NCBI GenBank assembly: GCA_964607545.1
Contig: CAZSLV010000096.1
Span: 1 to 7,034, forward strand
DNA from: Gudongella sp964607545
Lineage (GTDB): Bacteria; Bacillota; Clostridia; Tissierellales; Tissierellaceae
Reading direction: 5' to 3'
Length of the DNA stretch: 7,034 nucleotides
The translations under genes were made by a program, and so were the position numbers. A model generated the notes under the pieces. The model saw only the letters and a list, made by a program, of their open reading frames with translations. It did no database searches and was not told where the DNA came from. Each line of letters begins with the position of its first letter. The stretch's first letter is position 1. Of this stretch, positions 1 through 5,883 are shown one piece after another.

Positions 1-60
1 AAGGTACAAACATCAGTATTATTTATAGGTAAGTGTCTTTTGACACTCCAATCATAACAT
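1..60. other. Left edge, no identifiable gene
   Basis: This short flank lies beyond the terminator of the fab operon. All three plus-strand frames reach a stop (at 26-28, 30-32 and 55-57), so the 3' end of a rightward gene entering from outside could lie here. The visible 8 to 18 residues are too few to choose a frame or name a product. A small hairpin (32-47) is listed separately. Confidence 0.3.
32..47. repeat. Small inverted repeat (6-bp stem, TTTT loop)
   Basis: AGTGTC (32-37) and GACACT (42-47) are perfect reverse complements around a TTTT loop. No U-run follows on either strand, so it is not by itself a good intrinsic terminator. It sits beside the strong hairpin at 61-94 and may be an accessory 3' structure of a transcript from either side, or chance. 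Confidence 0.35.
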
Positions 61-94
61 AAAAACCTACTAAATATTTCATTAGTAGGTTTTT
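61..94 (-). terminator. Rho-independent terminator of the fabH-fabF operon, possibly bidirectional
   Basis: AAAAACCTACTAA (61-73) pairs perfectly over 13 bp with TTAGTAGGTTTTT (82-94) around an 8-base loop. On the minus strand the hairpin begins 3 bases after the fabF stop codon and its 3' arm ends in a run of five U, so it should end the six-gene operon. The A/T-rich base of the stem also gives a U-run on the plus strand, so it could stop transcription entering from the left. Confidence 0.9.
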
Positions 95-97
95 ATC

Positions 98-1336
98 TTA
101 TTCTAAATAACTTTTAAATAAAATACTAGCATTGTGGCCACCAAATCCTAAAGAATTTGATAGGGCGTATTTAATATCTCTCTTTACTGCCTTATTTGGG
201 GTGTAGTTTAGGCTACATTCTTCATCCCTTGTAGTGTAATTTATTGTAGGTGGAATTATAGAATTTTTTATAGCTAAAACTGTTGCAATTGCTTCCACCC
301 CACCTGCAGCTCCTAATAGGTGGCCTGTCATTGATTTTGTAGAACTTATATTAATGTCTTTTGCATGGTCTCCAAATACTTTTTCAATTGCAAGGGACTC
401 AAGCTTATCATTAAAGTAGGTACTTGTCCCATGGGCATTTATATAATCAACCTCTTCTTTTACTGCCCCACCTTCTGATAAGGCTAAAGACATTGCCTTA
501 CTTGCCCCTTTAGCTTCTGGGTCTGGTTGGGTAATATGGAAGGCATCTGAAGTTGATCCATAGCCTACAATTTCTGCATATATCTTTGCCCCTCTTTTAA
601 GGGCATGGTCTAGGTCTTCAAGGATAAGTATTCCTGCCCCTTCTCCCATAACAAAACCATCCCTATCCTTATCAAAGGGCCTACTTGCACTTTCAGGAGA
701 ATCGTTTCTACTTGATAGGGCCTTCATAGAAATAAAGCCTGCTACAGATAGCTTAGTTATAGAGCTTTCTGTCCCCCCTGTTACAACCATATCTTGGTAT
801 CCGTGTTTTATACTTCTGAAGGCTTCACCTATTGCATGGGTTGCTGATGCACAAGCTGTTGTTAAGGTCATAGATGAACCCTTCAAACCTAAATTCATAG
901 ATACTTGTCCTGCTGCCATATTTGTTATCATCATGGGAATAAAGAGTGGACTTACCCTTCCTGGCCCCTTTAATTCAATTTTTTCTTTTTCTGCTTCTAG
1001 GGTAGTAATGCCACCAATACCTGAACCTATAATAGTACCTACCCTTTCTAAGTCAAGGCTTAAAAGGTCAATTCCCCCATCTTCTATGGCTTCTTTTGAA
1101 GCTGCCACTGCATATTGAGAAAATAAGTCCATCCTCTTAGCTTCTTTTTTCTCCATATAAAGGCTAGGGTCAAAATCTTTTACTTCTGCTGCTATCTTGG
1201 TTTCATGGTCTTTTGGGTCAAATTTAGTTATATAGGAAACTCCTGACCTCCCACTTAATAATCCATCCCAAAGGGCATCTTTATTATTTCCTAGGGGTGA
1301 AATTGCTCCAAGACCTGTTATAACAACTCTTTTCAT
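98..1336 (-). CDS. fabF: 3-oxoacyl-[ACP] synthase II (FabF, KAS II)
   Basis: This cytosolic elongating condensing enzyme joins malonyl-ACP to a growing acyl-ACP with loss of CO2. Its 412 residues match the full family length. The N-terminus is typical (MKRVVITGLGAISPLG), and the Cys-His-His triad is visible: Cys162 in TTACASATHA, His302 in INAHGTST and His339 in KSMTGHLLGAAGG with the conserved Lys334. The glycine-rich end SNSLGFGGHNAS (393-404) is also typical. One oddity is that the usual proline after HGTST is Tyr306 (HGTSTYFND). The ATG start has an AGAGAGGTG-type ribosome site, 18 bases after acpP. It is the last gene of the operon, directly before the terminator. As the only elongating condensing enzyme in the window it would have to extend both saturated and any unsaturated intermediates. 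FabB is less likely because the locus has no fabA and the sequence reads as FabF. Confidence 0.97.
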   Translation of the reverse strand: MKRVVITGLGAISPLGNNKDALWDGLLSGRSGVSYITKFDPKDHETKIAAEVKDFDPSLYMEKKEAKRMDLFSQYAVAASKEAIEDGGIDLLSLDLERVGTIIGSGIGGITTLEAEKEKIELKGPGRVSPLFIPMMITNMAAGQVSMNLGLKGSSMTLTTACASATHAIGEAFRSIKHGYQDMVVTGGTESSITKLSVAGFISMKALSSRNDSPESASRPFDKDRDGFVMGEGAGILILEDLDHALKRGAKIYAEIVGYGSTSDAFHITQPDPEAKGASKAMSLALSEGGAVKEEVDYINAHGTSTYFNDKLESLAIEKVFGDHAKDINISSTKSMTGHLLGAAGGVEAIATVLAIKNSIIPPTINYTTRDEECSLNYTPNKAVKRDIKYALSNSLGFGGHNASILFKSYLE

Positions 1337-1354
1337 CTAGACACCTCTCTTAAA

Positions 1355-1585
1355 TTATGCTATTTTAGATTCTACGTAACTAACAATATCTCCAATATTC
1401 TTAAAGCCTTCAGCTACTTCATCTGGTACTTCAATTTCGAATTCATCTTCAAGAGCCATCATAATTTCTACTGCATCTAAAGAATCTGCTTCTAAGTCCT
1501 TCATAAGTGATGTTTCTCTTTTAATTACCTCTACCTCTACGTCTAATTGTTCTGCAATAATTTCTTTTACCTTATCAAATACCAT
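1355..1585 (-). CDS. acpP: Acyl carrier protein (ACP)
   Basis: This small acidic carrier holds acyl intermediates as thioesters on a 4'-phosphopantetheine arm and delivers them to every other enzyme encoded here. The 76 residues are the standard length. The attachment site is Ser35 in the motif EADSLDAVE (32-40), opening the acidic recognition helix II that continues IMMALEDEFEIEVPDE. That helix is what FAS II partners dock on. The ATG start follows an AGGAGG ribosome site, 19 bases after fabG, and fabF follows 18 bases later. These slightly larger gaps and the strong site may give ACP its own high translation rate. No holo-ACP synthase gene is present in the window, so pantetheinylation must be encoded elsewhere. 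Confidence 0.97.
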   Translation of the reverse strand: MVFDKVKEIIAEQLDVEVEVIKRETSLMKDLEADSLDAVEIMMALEDEFEIEVPDEVAEGFKNIGDIVSYVESKIA

Positions 1586-1604
1586 TTTTTACTTCCTCCT
1601 TTTA

Positions 1605-2342
1605 TTATATGTTCATTCCGCCATCTATTTCTATTACCTGACCAGTTATGTAGTCAGATTTTTCACTTGCTAGGAATACTACTAAGTCGCTAATTTCTTT
1701 AGGACTTGCAAAGTATCCTAGGGGTATTGCCTTTTTCATACTTTCCTTTACCTGATCAGAAAGTGCATTTGTCATATCTGTTGATACAAAACCAGGGGCA
1801 ATTGCATTGACTCTTATCCCTCTAGACCCTAATTCTTTGGCTGATGACTTAGTTAATCCTATTATTCCAGCCTTTGAAGCTGCATAATTTGCTTGTCCTG
1901 CATTTCCCATTATACCAACAACTGAAGATAGGTTGATTATTTTACCATACCTCTTTTTCATCATAGAACGACTTATAGCCTTAGTGGTAAGAAAGGCAGA
2001 TTTTAAGTTAACCCTTATTACATCATCCCAATCTTCTTCACTCATCCTGATAAGTAAATTATCTTTAGTGATTCCAGCATTATTAACTAGAATATCAATG
2101 CTACCAAGTTCCTTCTCTATAAGGCTTATCATGCTTTCCACATCTTCTTTAAGACTTACATCTGCTTTTACAATTAAAGCCCTTTGACCTATTTTTTCTA
2201 TTTCTTTTTTAACTTCTTCTGCCATTTCTTTATTGCTATTGAAAGTTAAGGCAATCTCATACCCTGCTTTTGCAAGAGATAGGGCAATTTCTTTTCCAAT
2301 TCCCCTACTTCCACCTGTTACTAATGCAATCTTTGTAGTCAT
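1605..2342 (-). CDS. fabG: 3-oxoacyl-[ACP] reductase (FabG), NADPH-dependent
   Basis: FabG is a classical short-chain dehydrogenase/reductase that reduces 3-oxoacyl-ACP to (R)-3-hydroxyacyl-ACP, the first reduction of each elongation cycle. The 245 residues are the normal length. Visible motifs are the cofactor-binding TGGSRGIG (9-16), NNAG (87-90), Asn112 in VNLKSAF, and the catalytic Ser140, Tyr153 and Lys157 in the stretch from SSVVG to YAASK. PGFVSTDM (183-190) and the C-terminal ITGQVIEIDGGM (232-243) are also typical. The start is 2 bases past the fabD stop, and its only ribosome site is a G-run (AGGGGGG) inside the end of fabD. Translation is therefore probably coupled to fabD. The operon context makes the FAS II role secure against other SDR functions. 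Confidence 0.96.
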   Translation of the reverse strand: MTTKIALVTGGSRGIGKEIALSLAKAGYEIALTFNSNKEMAEEVKKEIEKIGQRALIVKADVSLKEDVESMISLIEKELGSIDILVNNAGITKDNLLIRMSEEDWDDVIRVNLKSAFLTTKAISRSMMKKRYGKIINLSSVVGIMGNAGQANYAASKAGIIGLTKSSAKELGSRGIRVNAIAPGFVSTDMTNALSDQVKESMKKAIPLGYFASPKEISDLVVFLASEKSDYITGQVIEIDGGMNI

Positions 2343-2344
2343 TT

Positions 2345-3298
2345 TTACGCCCCCCTATTAATTGTATCTAACACATTATGGAAACTTTCCACATCTGATA
2401 TAGAGAGAGCTTTTACTTCTTTATTTAAAGATTTTCCTATACGCTTAACAAAGCCTGTAAGTGACTTACCTGGTCCTATTTCAATAAAGGTATCAACTCC
2501 ATCATCTATCATATACTCTATAGATTGTTGCCACATTACTGAATTAGACACTTGGTCTACTAACTTTTGGATTAGGTCTGACTTATCTGAAATAACATAG
2601 CCATCGACATTTGTAACAACTCTTTTTTCAAAAGCAGAAATCTTTATCTTCTCTAGCTCATTTCTTAATCTTTCACCTGCTGGTTTTAACAAGGAAGAGT
2701 GAAAGGGTGCACTTACTGGTAGTTCTACAGCCTTCTTTGCCCCTAAGTCTAAGGCTATCTTACTAGCTATTCTCAAGCCCTTTAGTTCTCCAGAAATTAC
2801 AATTTGATCTGGGCTGTTGTAGTTAGCAACTTCTACAATACCATAGTCCTTGGTTTTTAAAAGGAGTTCTGGCAACTTATCTCTTGATAGGCCTAATAAG
2901 GCCATCATACCGCCTAAACCTTGGGGAACTGCTTCTTGCATAAACCTACCTCTTTGTCTTACTATGGTAAGGGCATCAGAAAATAGTATGGACTTACTCT
3001 TAACTAGGGAGGTATATTCTCCTAAGCTTAAGCCTGCAGTATAATCACAATCTACTCCCTCTTTTTCAAGGGCTCTTAGCATAGCAACACTTGCTGTTAG
3101 GATGGCAGGCTGAGTATTTTCAGTTTTTTTAAGATCCTCTTCAGATCCATTGAATATAAGACCACTTAAGTCCTTATTTAGGGTGTCATCTGCCTCCTCA
3201 AAGACCATCTTAGCTTCTTTAATTTGCTTGTAAAAATCCATACCCATTCCAATATGTTGGGCTCCCTGGCCTGGAAATAAAAATGCTTTTTTATTCAT
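2345..3298 (-). CDS. fabD: Malonyl-CoA:ACP transacylase (FabD)
   Basis: FabD moves malonyl from CoA to the ACP arm, supplying the extender for FabH and FabF. From the ATG chosen here the protein has 317 residues, close to the usual 305-320. It opens MNKKAFLFPGQGAQ, the family N-terminus. The nucleophile is Ser91 in GLSLGEY, the catalytic His is His200 in SAPFHSS, and the RQRGRFMQEAVP stretch carries the conserved Arg that binds the malonyl carboxylate. IEIGPGKSL lies near the C-terminus. A GTG nine bases upstream (3307) would overlap fabK by 8 bases, but it lies inside the ribosome site AAAGGGGGTGA (3314-3304) and has no properly spaced site of its own. With the ATG start, only one base separates it from the fabK stop, so coupled translation is likely. 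Confidence 0.95.
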   Translation of the reverse strand: MNKKAFLFPGQGAQHIGMGMDFYKQIKEAKMVFEEADDTLNKDLSGLIFNGSEEDLKKTENTQPAILTASVAMLRALEKEGVDCDYTAGLSLGEYTSLVKSKSILFSDALTIVRQRGRFMQEAVPQGLGGMMALLGLSRDKLPELLLKTKDYGIVEVANYNSPDQIVISGELKGLRIASKIALDLGAKKAVELPVSAPFHSSLLKPAGERLRNELEKIKISAFEKRVVTNVDGYVISDKSDLIQKLVDQVSNSVMWQQSIEYMIDDGVDTFIEIGPGKSLTGFVKRIGKSLNKEVKALSISDVESFHNVLDTINRGA

Positions 3299-3299
3299 C

Positions 3300-4250
3300 T
3301 TATTCACCCCCTTTTCTACTACTTAGGGTTTGAATAAGTAAATCAGCTTCATTGATTATATCTTCTAAAATATCCTTACAGGGTTTTATATCATTTATCA
3401 TCCCTGCAATTTGACCAGACATAATTGATCCATTGTCTACATCCCCATCTACAACCGCTAATCTCAATCTTCCAGAACCTTCCCTTTCAAGTTCTTCAGG
3501 TGGGGTGTTGTTTTTTTCTAAATCTAAAAAGTCTTTTGTAAATTTGTTTTTAATTACCCTTACAGGATGACCTGTAGTTCTTCCAGTTACTATTGCATCC
3601 CTATCTTTTGAAGCTAAAATTTTAGCCTTGTAATTATCATGAACCTTAGCCTCTGTGGAACATACAAATCTAGTCCCCAGTTGAACACCATCTGCACCAA
3701 GGACGAGGGCTGCTAAAAACCCTCTTCCATCGCCAATTCCCCCTGCTGCAATAACTGGGATAGAAACTGCATCCACAACTTGGGGGACAAGAGCCATAGT
3801 TGTAAGTTCACCTATATGGCCACCAGCCTCAGTTCCCTCTGCAATAAGGGCATCAACACCTTGTTTTTCTAGCCTCTTTGCAAGGGCCACACTTGGAACA
3901 ACAGGAATTACCTTAATATTGTGTTTTTTAAATTTTTCAAGGTACTTGCCAGGGTTTCCAGCCCCTGTTGTAACAACTGGCACACCTTCTTCACATACTA
4001 TATTCACTATGTCTTCTACAAAGGGAGATAGGAGCATAATATTTACTCCAAAGGGCTTATCAGTCATGGTCTTTACTTTTCTAATTTCTTCTCTGATAAC
4101 ATCCCCAGGGGCATTACCTGCTGCAACCACTCCAAGTCCACCAGCTTCTGATACAGCTGCTGCCAATTCACTTGTAGCAACCCAAGCCATACCACCTTGT
4201 ATGATTGGGTATTTAATGTTTAAAAGTTCTAATATTTTTGTATTATACAT
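3300..4250 (-). CDS. fabK: Enoyl-[ACP] reductase II (FabK), FMN-dependent
   Basis: FabK catalyses the last step of each elongation cycle, reducing trans-2-enoyl-ACP to acyl-ACP with a pyridine nucleotide through FMN. The 316 residues match the pneumococcal enzyme's length. Features of the NMO-type TIM barrel are PIIQGGMAWV (15-24), VTTGAGNPG (93-101), EGTEAGGHIGELTT (138-151) with the catalytic-type His145, the FMN phosphate loop AAGGIGDGRG (168-177) and LGADGVQLGTRF (184-195). It lacks the C-terminal cysteine cluster of the related flavoprotein at 5884-6942. Its start overlaps the end of fabH by 8 bases, and an AAGGAGG ribosome site lies 6 bases upstream of the ATG. FabK enzymes are known to be refractory to triclosan, unlike FabI. 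The neighbours make enoyl reductase far more likely than a catabolic nitronate monooxygenase. Confidence 0.95.
   Translation of the reverse strand: MYNTKILELLNIKYPIIQGGMAWVATSELAAAVSEAGGLGVVAAGNAPGDVIREEIRKVKTMTDKPFGVNIMLLSPFVEDIVNIVCEEGVPVVTTGAGNPGKYLEKFKKHNIKVIPVVPSVALAKRLEKQGVDALIAEGTEAGGHIGELTTMALVPQVVDAVSIPVIAAGGIGDGRGFLAALVLGADGVQLGTRFVCSTEAKVHDNYKAKILASKDRDAIVTGRTTGHPVRVIKNKFTKDFLDLEKNNTPPEELEREGSGRLRLAVVDGDVDNGSIMSGQIAGMINDIKPCKDILEDIINEADLLIQTLSSRKGGE
3304..3314 (-). promoter_or_regulatory. Ribosome binding site that decides the fabD start
   Basis: On the minus strand AAAGGGGGTGA matches the extended Shine-Dalgarno sequence (AAGGAGGTGA) with one mismatch. It ends 5 bases before the ATG at 3298. 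The alternative GTG start (3307-3305) is part of this element, which argues against its use as a start codon. Confidence 0.75.
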
Positions 4251-5250
4251 TTTTAGCCTCCTTATTCCATTTTATAACTAAAGAAGCCCATGATAAACCA
4301 GCGCCAAATGCAATTAACAATACATTATCGCCCTTTTTTATCTTGTTTTCACGGTATGCTTCATCCAGAGCAAGAGGAATAGAGGCAGCGGATGTGTTTC
4401 CGTACCTATCTAAATTAACATGAATTTTTTCTCTACTTAATTTTAATTTTTTTACAGCTGCATCGATAATTCTTGTATTTGCTTGATGGGGAATTAAAAA
4501 ATCTATATCCTCTTTTTCAAGTCCTGCCCTTTTTAAGACTTCTAAAGACGATTTTTCCATCACCCTTACAGCAAATTTAAAGACTTCCTTGCCATCCATC
4601 CTGATGGTATGAAGCTTATTATCGACTGTTTCACTTGTTGCAGGCATCCTAGATCCACCTGCAGGTACTACTAAGACATCTCCATTGACACCATCTGACC
4701 CAAGCTCTGAAGAAAGTATTCCAAAACTTTCGTCACATGGTTCCAACACACACGCTCCTGCTCCATCTCCAAATAAAACACAAGTATTTCTATCTTCCCA
4801 ATCTACTATGCTAGACATAACTTCTGCCCCTACCACCAAGACTTTCTTATACATGCCTGTTTGAATAAAGTTTGCACCTACTACTAGGCCATAGTTGAAA
4901 CCAGAACAAGCAACATTGATATCAAAGGCAGCTGCCCTTTTAGCCCCTATGTTTTTTTGTACAATTCCTGCTGTTGAAGGGAAGAAATAATCTGGGGTCG
5001 AAGTAGCAACTATTATTAAGTCTAAGTCTTCTGCTTTAATATTTGCATCCTCTAGGGCCTTAATTGCTGATATACTTGCTAAGTCCGAAGTTGCAGTATT
5101 TTTATTGGCTATTCTTCTTTCCCTAATCCCAGTCCTAGTTACAATCCACTCGTTATTAGTATCGACAATCTTAGAAAGATCTTCGTTACTTAGGACATTG
5201 TCTGGCAAGCAACTTCCAAGGCCAGTAATCCCAACTGGTATATTATTCAA
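4243..5250 (-). CDS. fabH: 3-oxoacyl-[ACP] synthase III (FabH, KAS III)
   Basis: FabH starts fatty acid synthesis by condensing a short acyl-CoA primer (acetyl-CoA or a branched acyl-CoA) with malonyl-ACP. The choice of primer cannot be read from the sequence here. The 335 residues carry the KAS III triad: Cys115 in INVACSGF, His255 in LIPHQAN and Asn285 in RYGNTSAAS. NEWIVTRTGIRERR (33-46) and the C-terminal LLIAFGAGLSWAS (311-323) are also family hallmarks. It is the first gene of the operon. The start codon is TTG, not ATG. It is supported by a full GGAGGTGA ribosome site (5262-5255) 4 bases upstream and by the N-terminus MNNIPVGITGLGSCLP aligning with the family start. The stop overlaps the fabK start by 8 bases. 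Confidence 0.97.
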   Translation of the reverse strand: MNNIPVGITGLGSCLPDNVLSNEDLSKIVDTNNEWIVTRTGIRERRIANKNTATSDLASISAIKALEDANIKAEDLDLIIVATSTPDYFFPSTAGIVQKNIGAKRAAAFDINVACSGFNYGLVVGANFIQTGMYKKVLVVGAEVMSSIVDWEDRNTCVLFGDGAGACVLEPCDESFGILSSELGSDGVNGDVLVVPAGGSRMPATSETVDNKLHTIRMDGKEVFKFAVRVMEKSSLEVLKRAGLEKEDIDFLIPHQANTRIIDAAVKKLKLSREKIHVNLDRYGNTSAASIPLALDEAYRENKIKKGDNVLLIAFGAGLSWASLVIKWNKEAKNV

Positions 5251-5254
5251 TTAA

Positions 5255-5262
5255 TCACCTCC
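5255..5262 (-). promoter_or_regulatory. Ribosome binding site supporting a TTG start for fabH
   Basis: The minus strand reads GGAGGTGA followed by TTAA and the TTG codon at 5250-5248. The perfect match to the anti-Shine-Dalgarno sequence at suitable spacing is the main reason to accept the TTG start. Confidence 0.85.
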
Positions 5263-5290
5263 GTATTTACTTTTCTAAATTTTCTCCTCG

Positions 5291-5317
5291 ATTATTAATT
5301 TTAGTTTGCAAAGTCAA
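5291..5317 (-). promoter_or_regulatory. Candidate sigma-A promoter of the fabH operon
   Basis: On the minus strand TTGACT (5317-5312, 5 of 6 to the -35 consensus) is followed after 15 bases by AATAAT (5296-5291, 5 of 6 to the -10 consensus). The predicted leader to fabH is about 35 bases. The spacer is at the short end of the normal range. A weaker alternative -10 is CATAAT (5332-5327), without a good -35. Start-site mapping would be needed to confirm it. Confidence 0.5.
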
Positions 5318-5334
5318 TGTTTTTCTATTATGAT
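5306..5334 (+). promoter_or_regulatory. Candidate sigma-A promoter of the fabZ unit
   Basis: TTGCAA (5306-5311, 4 of 6 to the -35 consensus) and TATGAT (5329-5334, 5 of 6 to the -10 consensus) are separated by the optimal 17 bases. This would give a leader of about 95 bases before fabZ. It overlaps the candidate leftward promoter at 5306-5317, so polymerase could probably occupy only one at a time. No better pair was found closer to fabZ. Confidence 0.45.
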
Positions 5335-5339
5335 TGACT
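5312..5339. promoter_or_regulatory. Inverted repeat between divergent promoters, candidate operator
   Basis: AGTCAAT (5312-5318) and ATTGACT (5333-5339) are perfect 7-bp inverted arms around 14 bases, which puts their centres about two DNA turns apart. The left arm covers the leftward -35 and the right arm touches the rightward -10, so one bound regulator could control both units. A second small palindrome, TTTGCAAA (5305-5312), abuts the left arm. It does not match the FapR palindrome as I know it, and no regulator gene is in the window. Part of the match arises because one arm is itself -35-like, so chance is possible. Confidence 0.35.
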
Positions 5340-5434
5340 ATAGATATATACAAACCTAAAACAAGTATAAAGGATAAACCATATTAAATCAATATTTTAT
5401 TTTTTTCTTTATTTTAAAATGGAGGTGAAAGATA

Positions 5435-5881
5435 ATGAAAACTTACAATATAAATGAGATAATGCAAATAATTCCCCACAGGCAACCATTTTTATTTGTA
5501 GATAAGGTAGAAGTTATAGAGGCAGGAAAAAGTGGGGTTGGCTATAAGTCAGTCACCATAAACGAACCCTTCTTTGCAGGTCACTTCCCAGAAAACCCAG
5601 TAATGCCTGGAGTTTTAATTGTTGAAACAATGGCTCAAGTTGGGGCAGTAATATTGCTTTCTATGGACACTTTTAAAGGGTCTACAGCTTACTTTGCAGG
5701 TATTAACAAGTTTAGGTTTAAGAAAAAAGTACAACCTGGAGACCTGCTTAAAATGGAAGTAGAAATTATAAAGTTAAGGGGCAAGGTAGGTATTGGGTAT
5801 GGTAAGGCTTATATATCTGATGGTCTTGCTGCAGAAGGGGAGTTTATGTTTGCAATAGAAGAAAAGGAGGAGGTTAAGTAA
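5435..5881 (+). CDS. fabZ: 3-hydroxyacyl-[ACP] dehydratase (FabZ)
   Basis: FabZ removes water from (R)-3-hydroxyacyl-ACP to give trans-2-enoyl-ACP, the substrate of FabK. The 148 residues form a single hot-dog domain of normal FabZ length. The N-terminal IIPHRQPFLFVDKV (12-25) is diagnostic, and the active-site pair is His50 (FFAGHFPENPVMPG) and Glu64 (LIVETMAQ). The short length and the HFPENPVMPG pattern indicate FabZ rather than FabA. A FabN-like isomerising variant cannot be excluded by eye. The ATG has a GGAGGTGA ribosome site 6 bases upstream. It is separated from, and divergent to, the other FAS II genes. The next gene starts 2 bases after its stop, with that gene's ribosome site (AAGGAGGAGG) inside the end of fabZ, so the two products are probably made together. 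Confidence 0.96.
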   Translation: MKTYNINEIMQIIPHRQPFLFVDKVEVIEAGKSGVGYKSVTINEPFFAGHFPENPVMPGVLIVETMAQVGAVILLSMDTFKGSTAYFAGINKFRFKKKVQPGDLLKMEVEIIKLRGKVGIGYGKAYISDGLAAEGEFMFAIEEKEEVK

Positions 5882-5883
5882 AG

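Noticed and set aside
40..45. Perfect TTGACA on the plus strand, a possible -35 element
   Set aside because: No -10-like hexamer lies 15-19 bases downstream. The region there is the terminator stem, and the match lies in the loop and arm of a small hairpin.
933..1118. Open frame on the plus strand inside fabF
   Set aside because: It lies wholly antisense within a clear FabF coding region, has no recognisable domain, and is explained as a shadow of the real gene.
1933..2187. Open frame on the plus strand inside fabG, rich in Leu, Ile and Ser
   Set aside because: The hydrophobic look is what antisense of Lys/Glu/Asp-rich coding gives. There is no family signature and it is fully covered by FabG.
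2850..3044. Open frame on the plus strand inside fabD
   Set aside because: It is fully antisense to FabD, with no recognisable domain, and is a shadow of the real gene.
3919..4281. 120-codon open frame on the plus strand across fabK and the fabH end
   Set aside because: It is antisense to well-supported FabK motifs, and its composition looks like a reverse-frame artefact.
4238..4423. Open frame on the plus strand inside the end of fabH
   Set aside because: It is antisense to the conserved C-terminal FabH sequence and shows no motif of its own.
5299..5361. Long-range inverted repeat TTTTAGTTTG (5299-5308) with CAAACCTAAAA (5351-5361)
   Set aside because: The arms differ by one inserted base, are more than 40 bases apart, and are centred differently from the 5312-5339 repeat. 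In AT-rich DNA this is weak evidence for a site.
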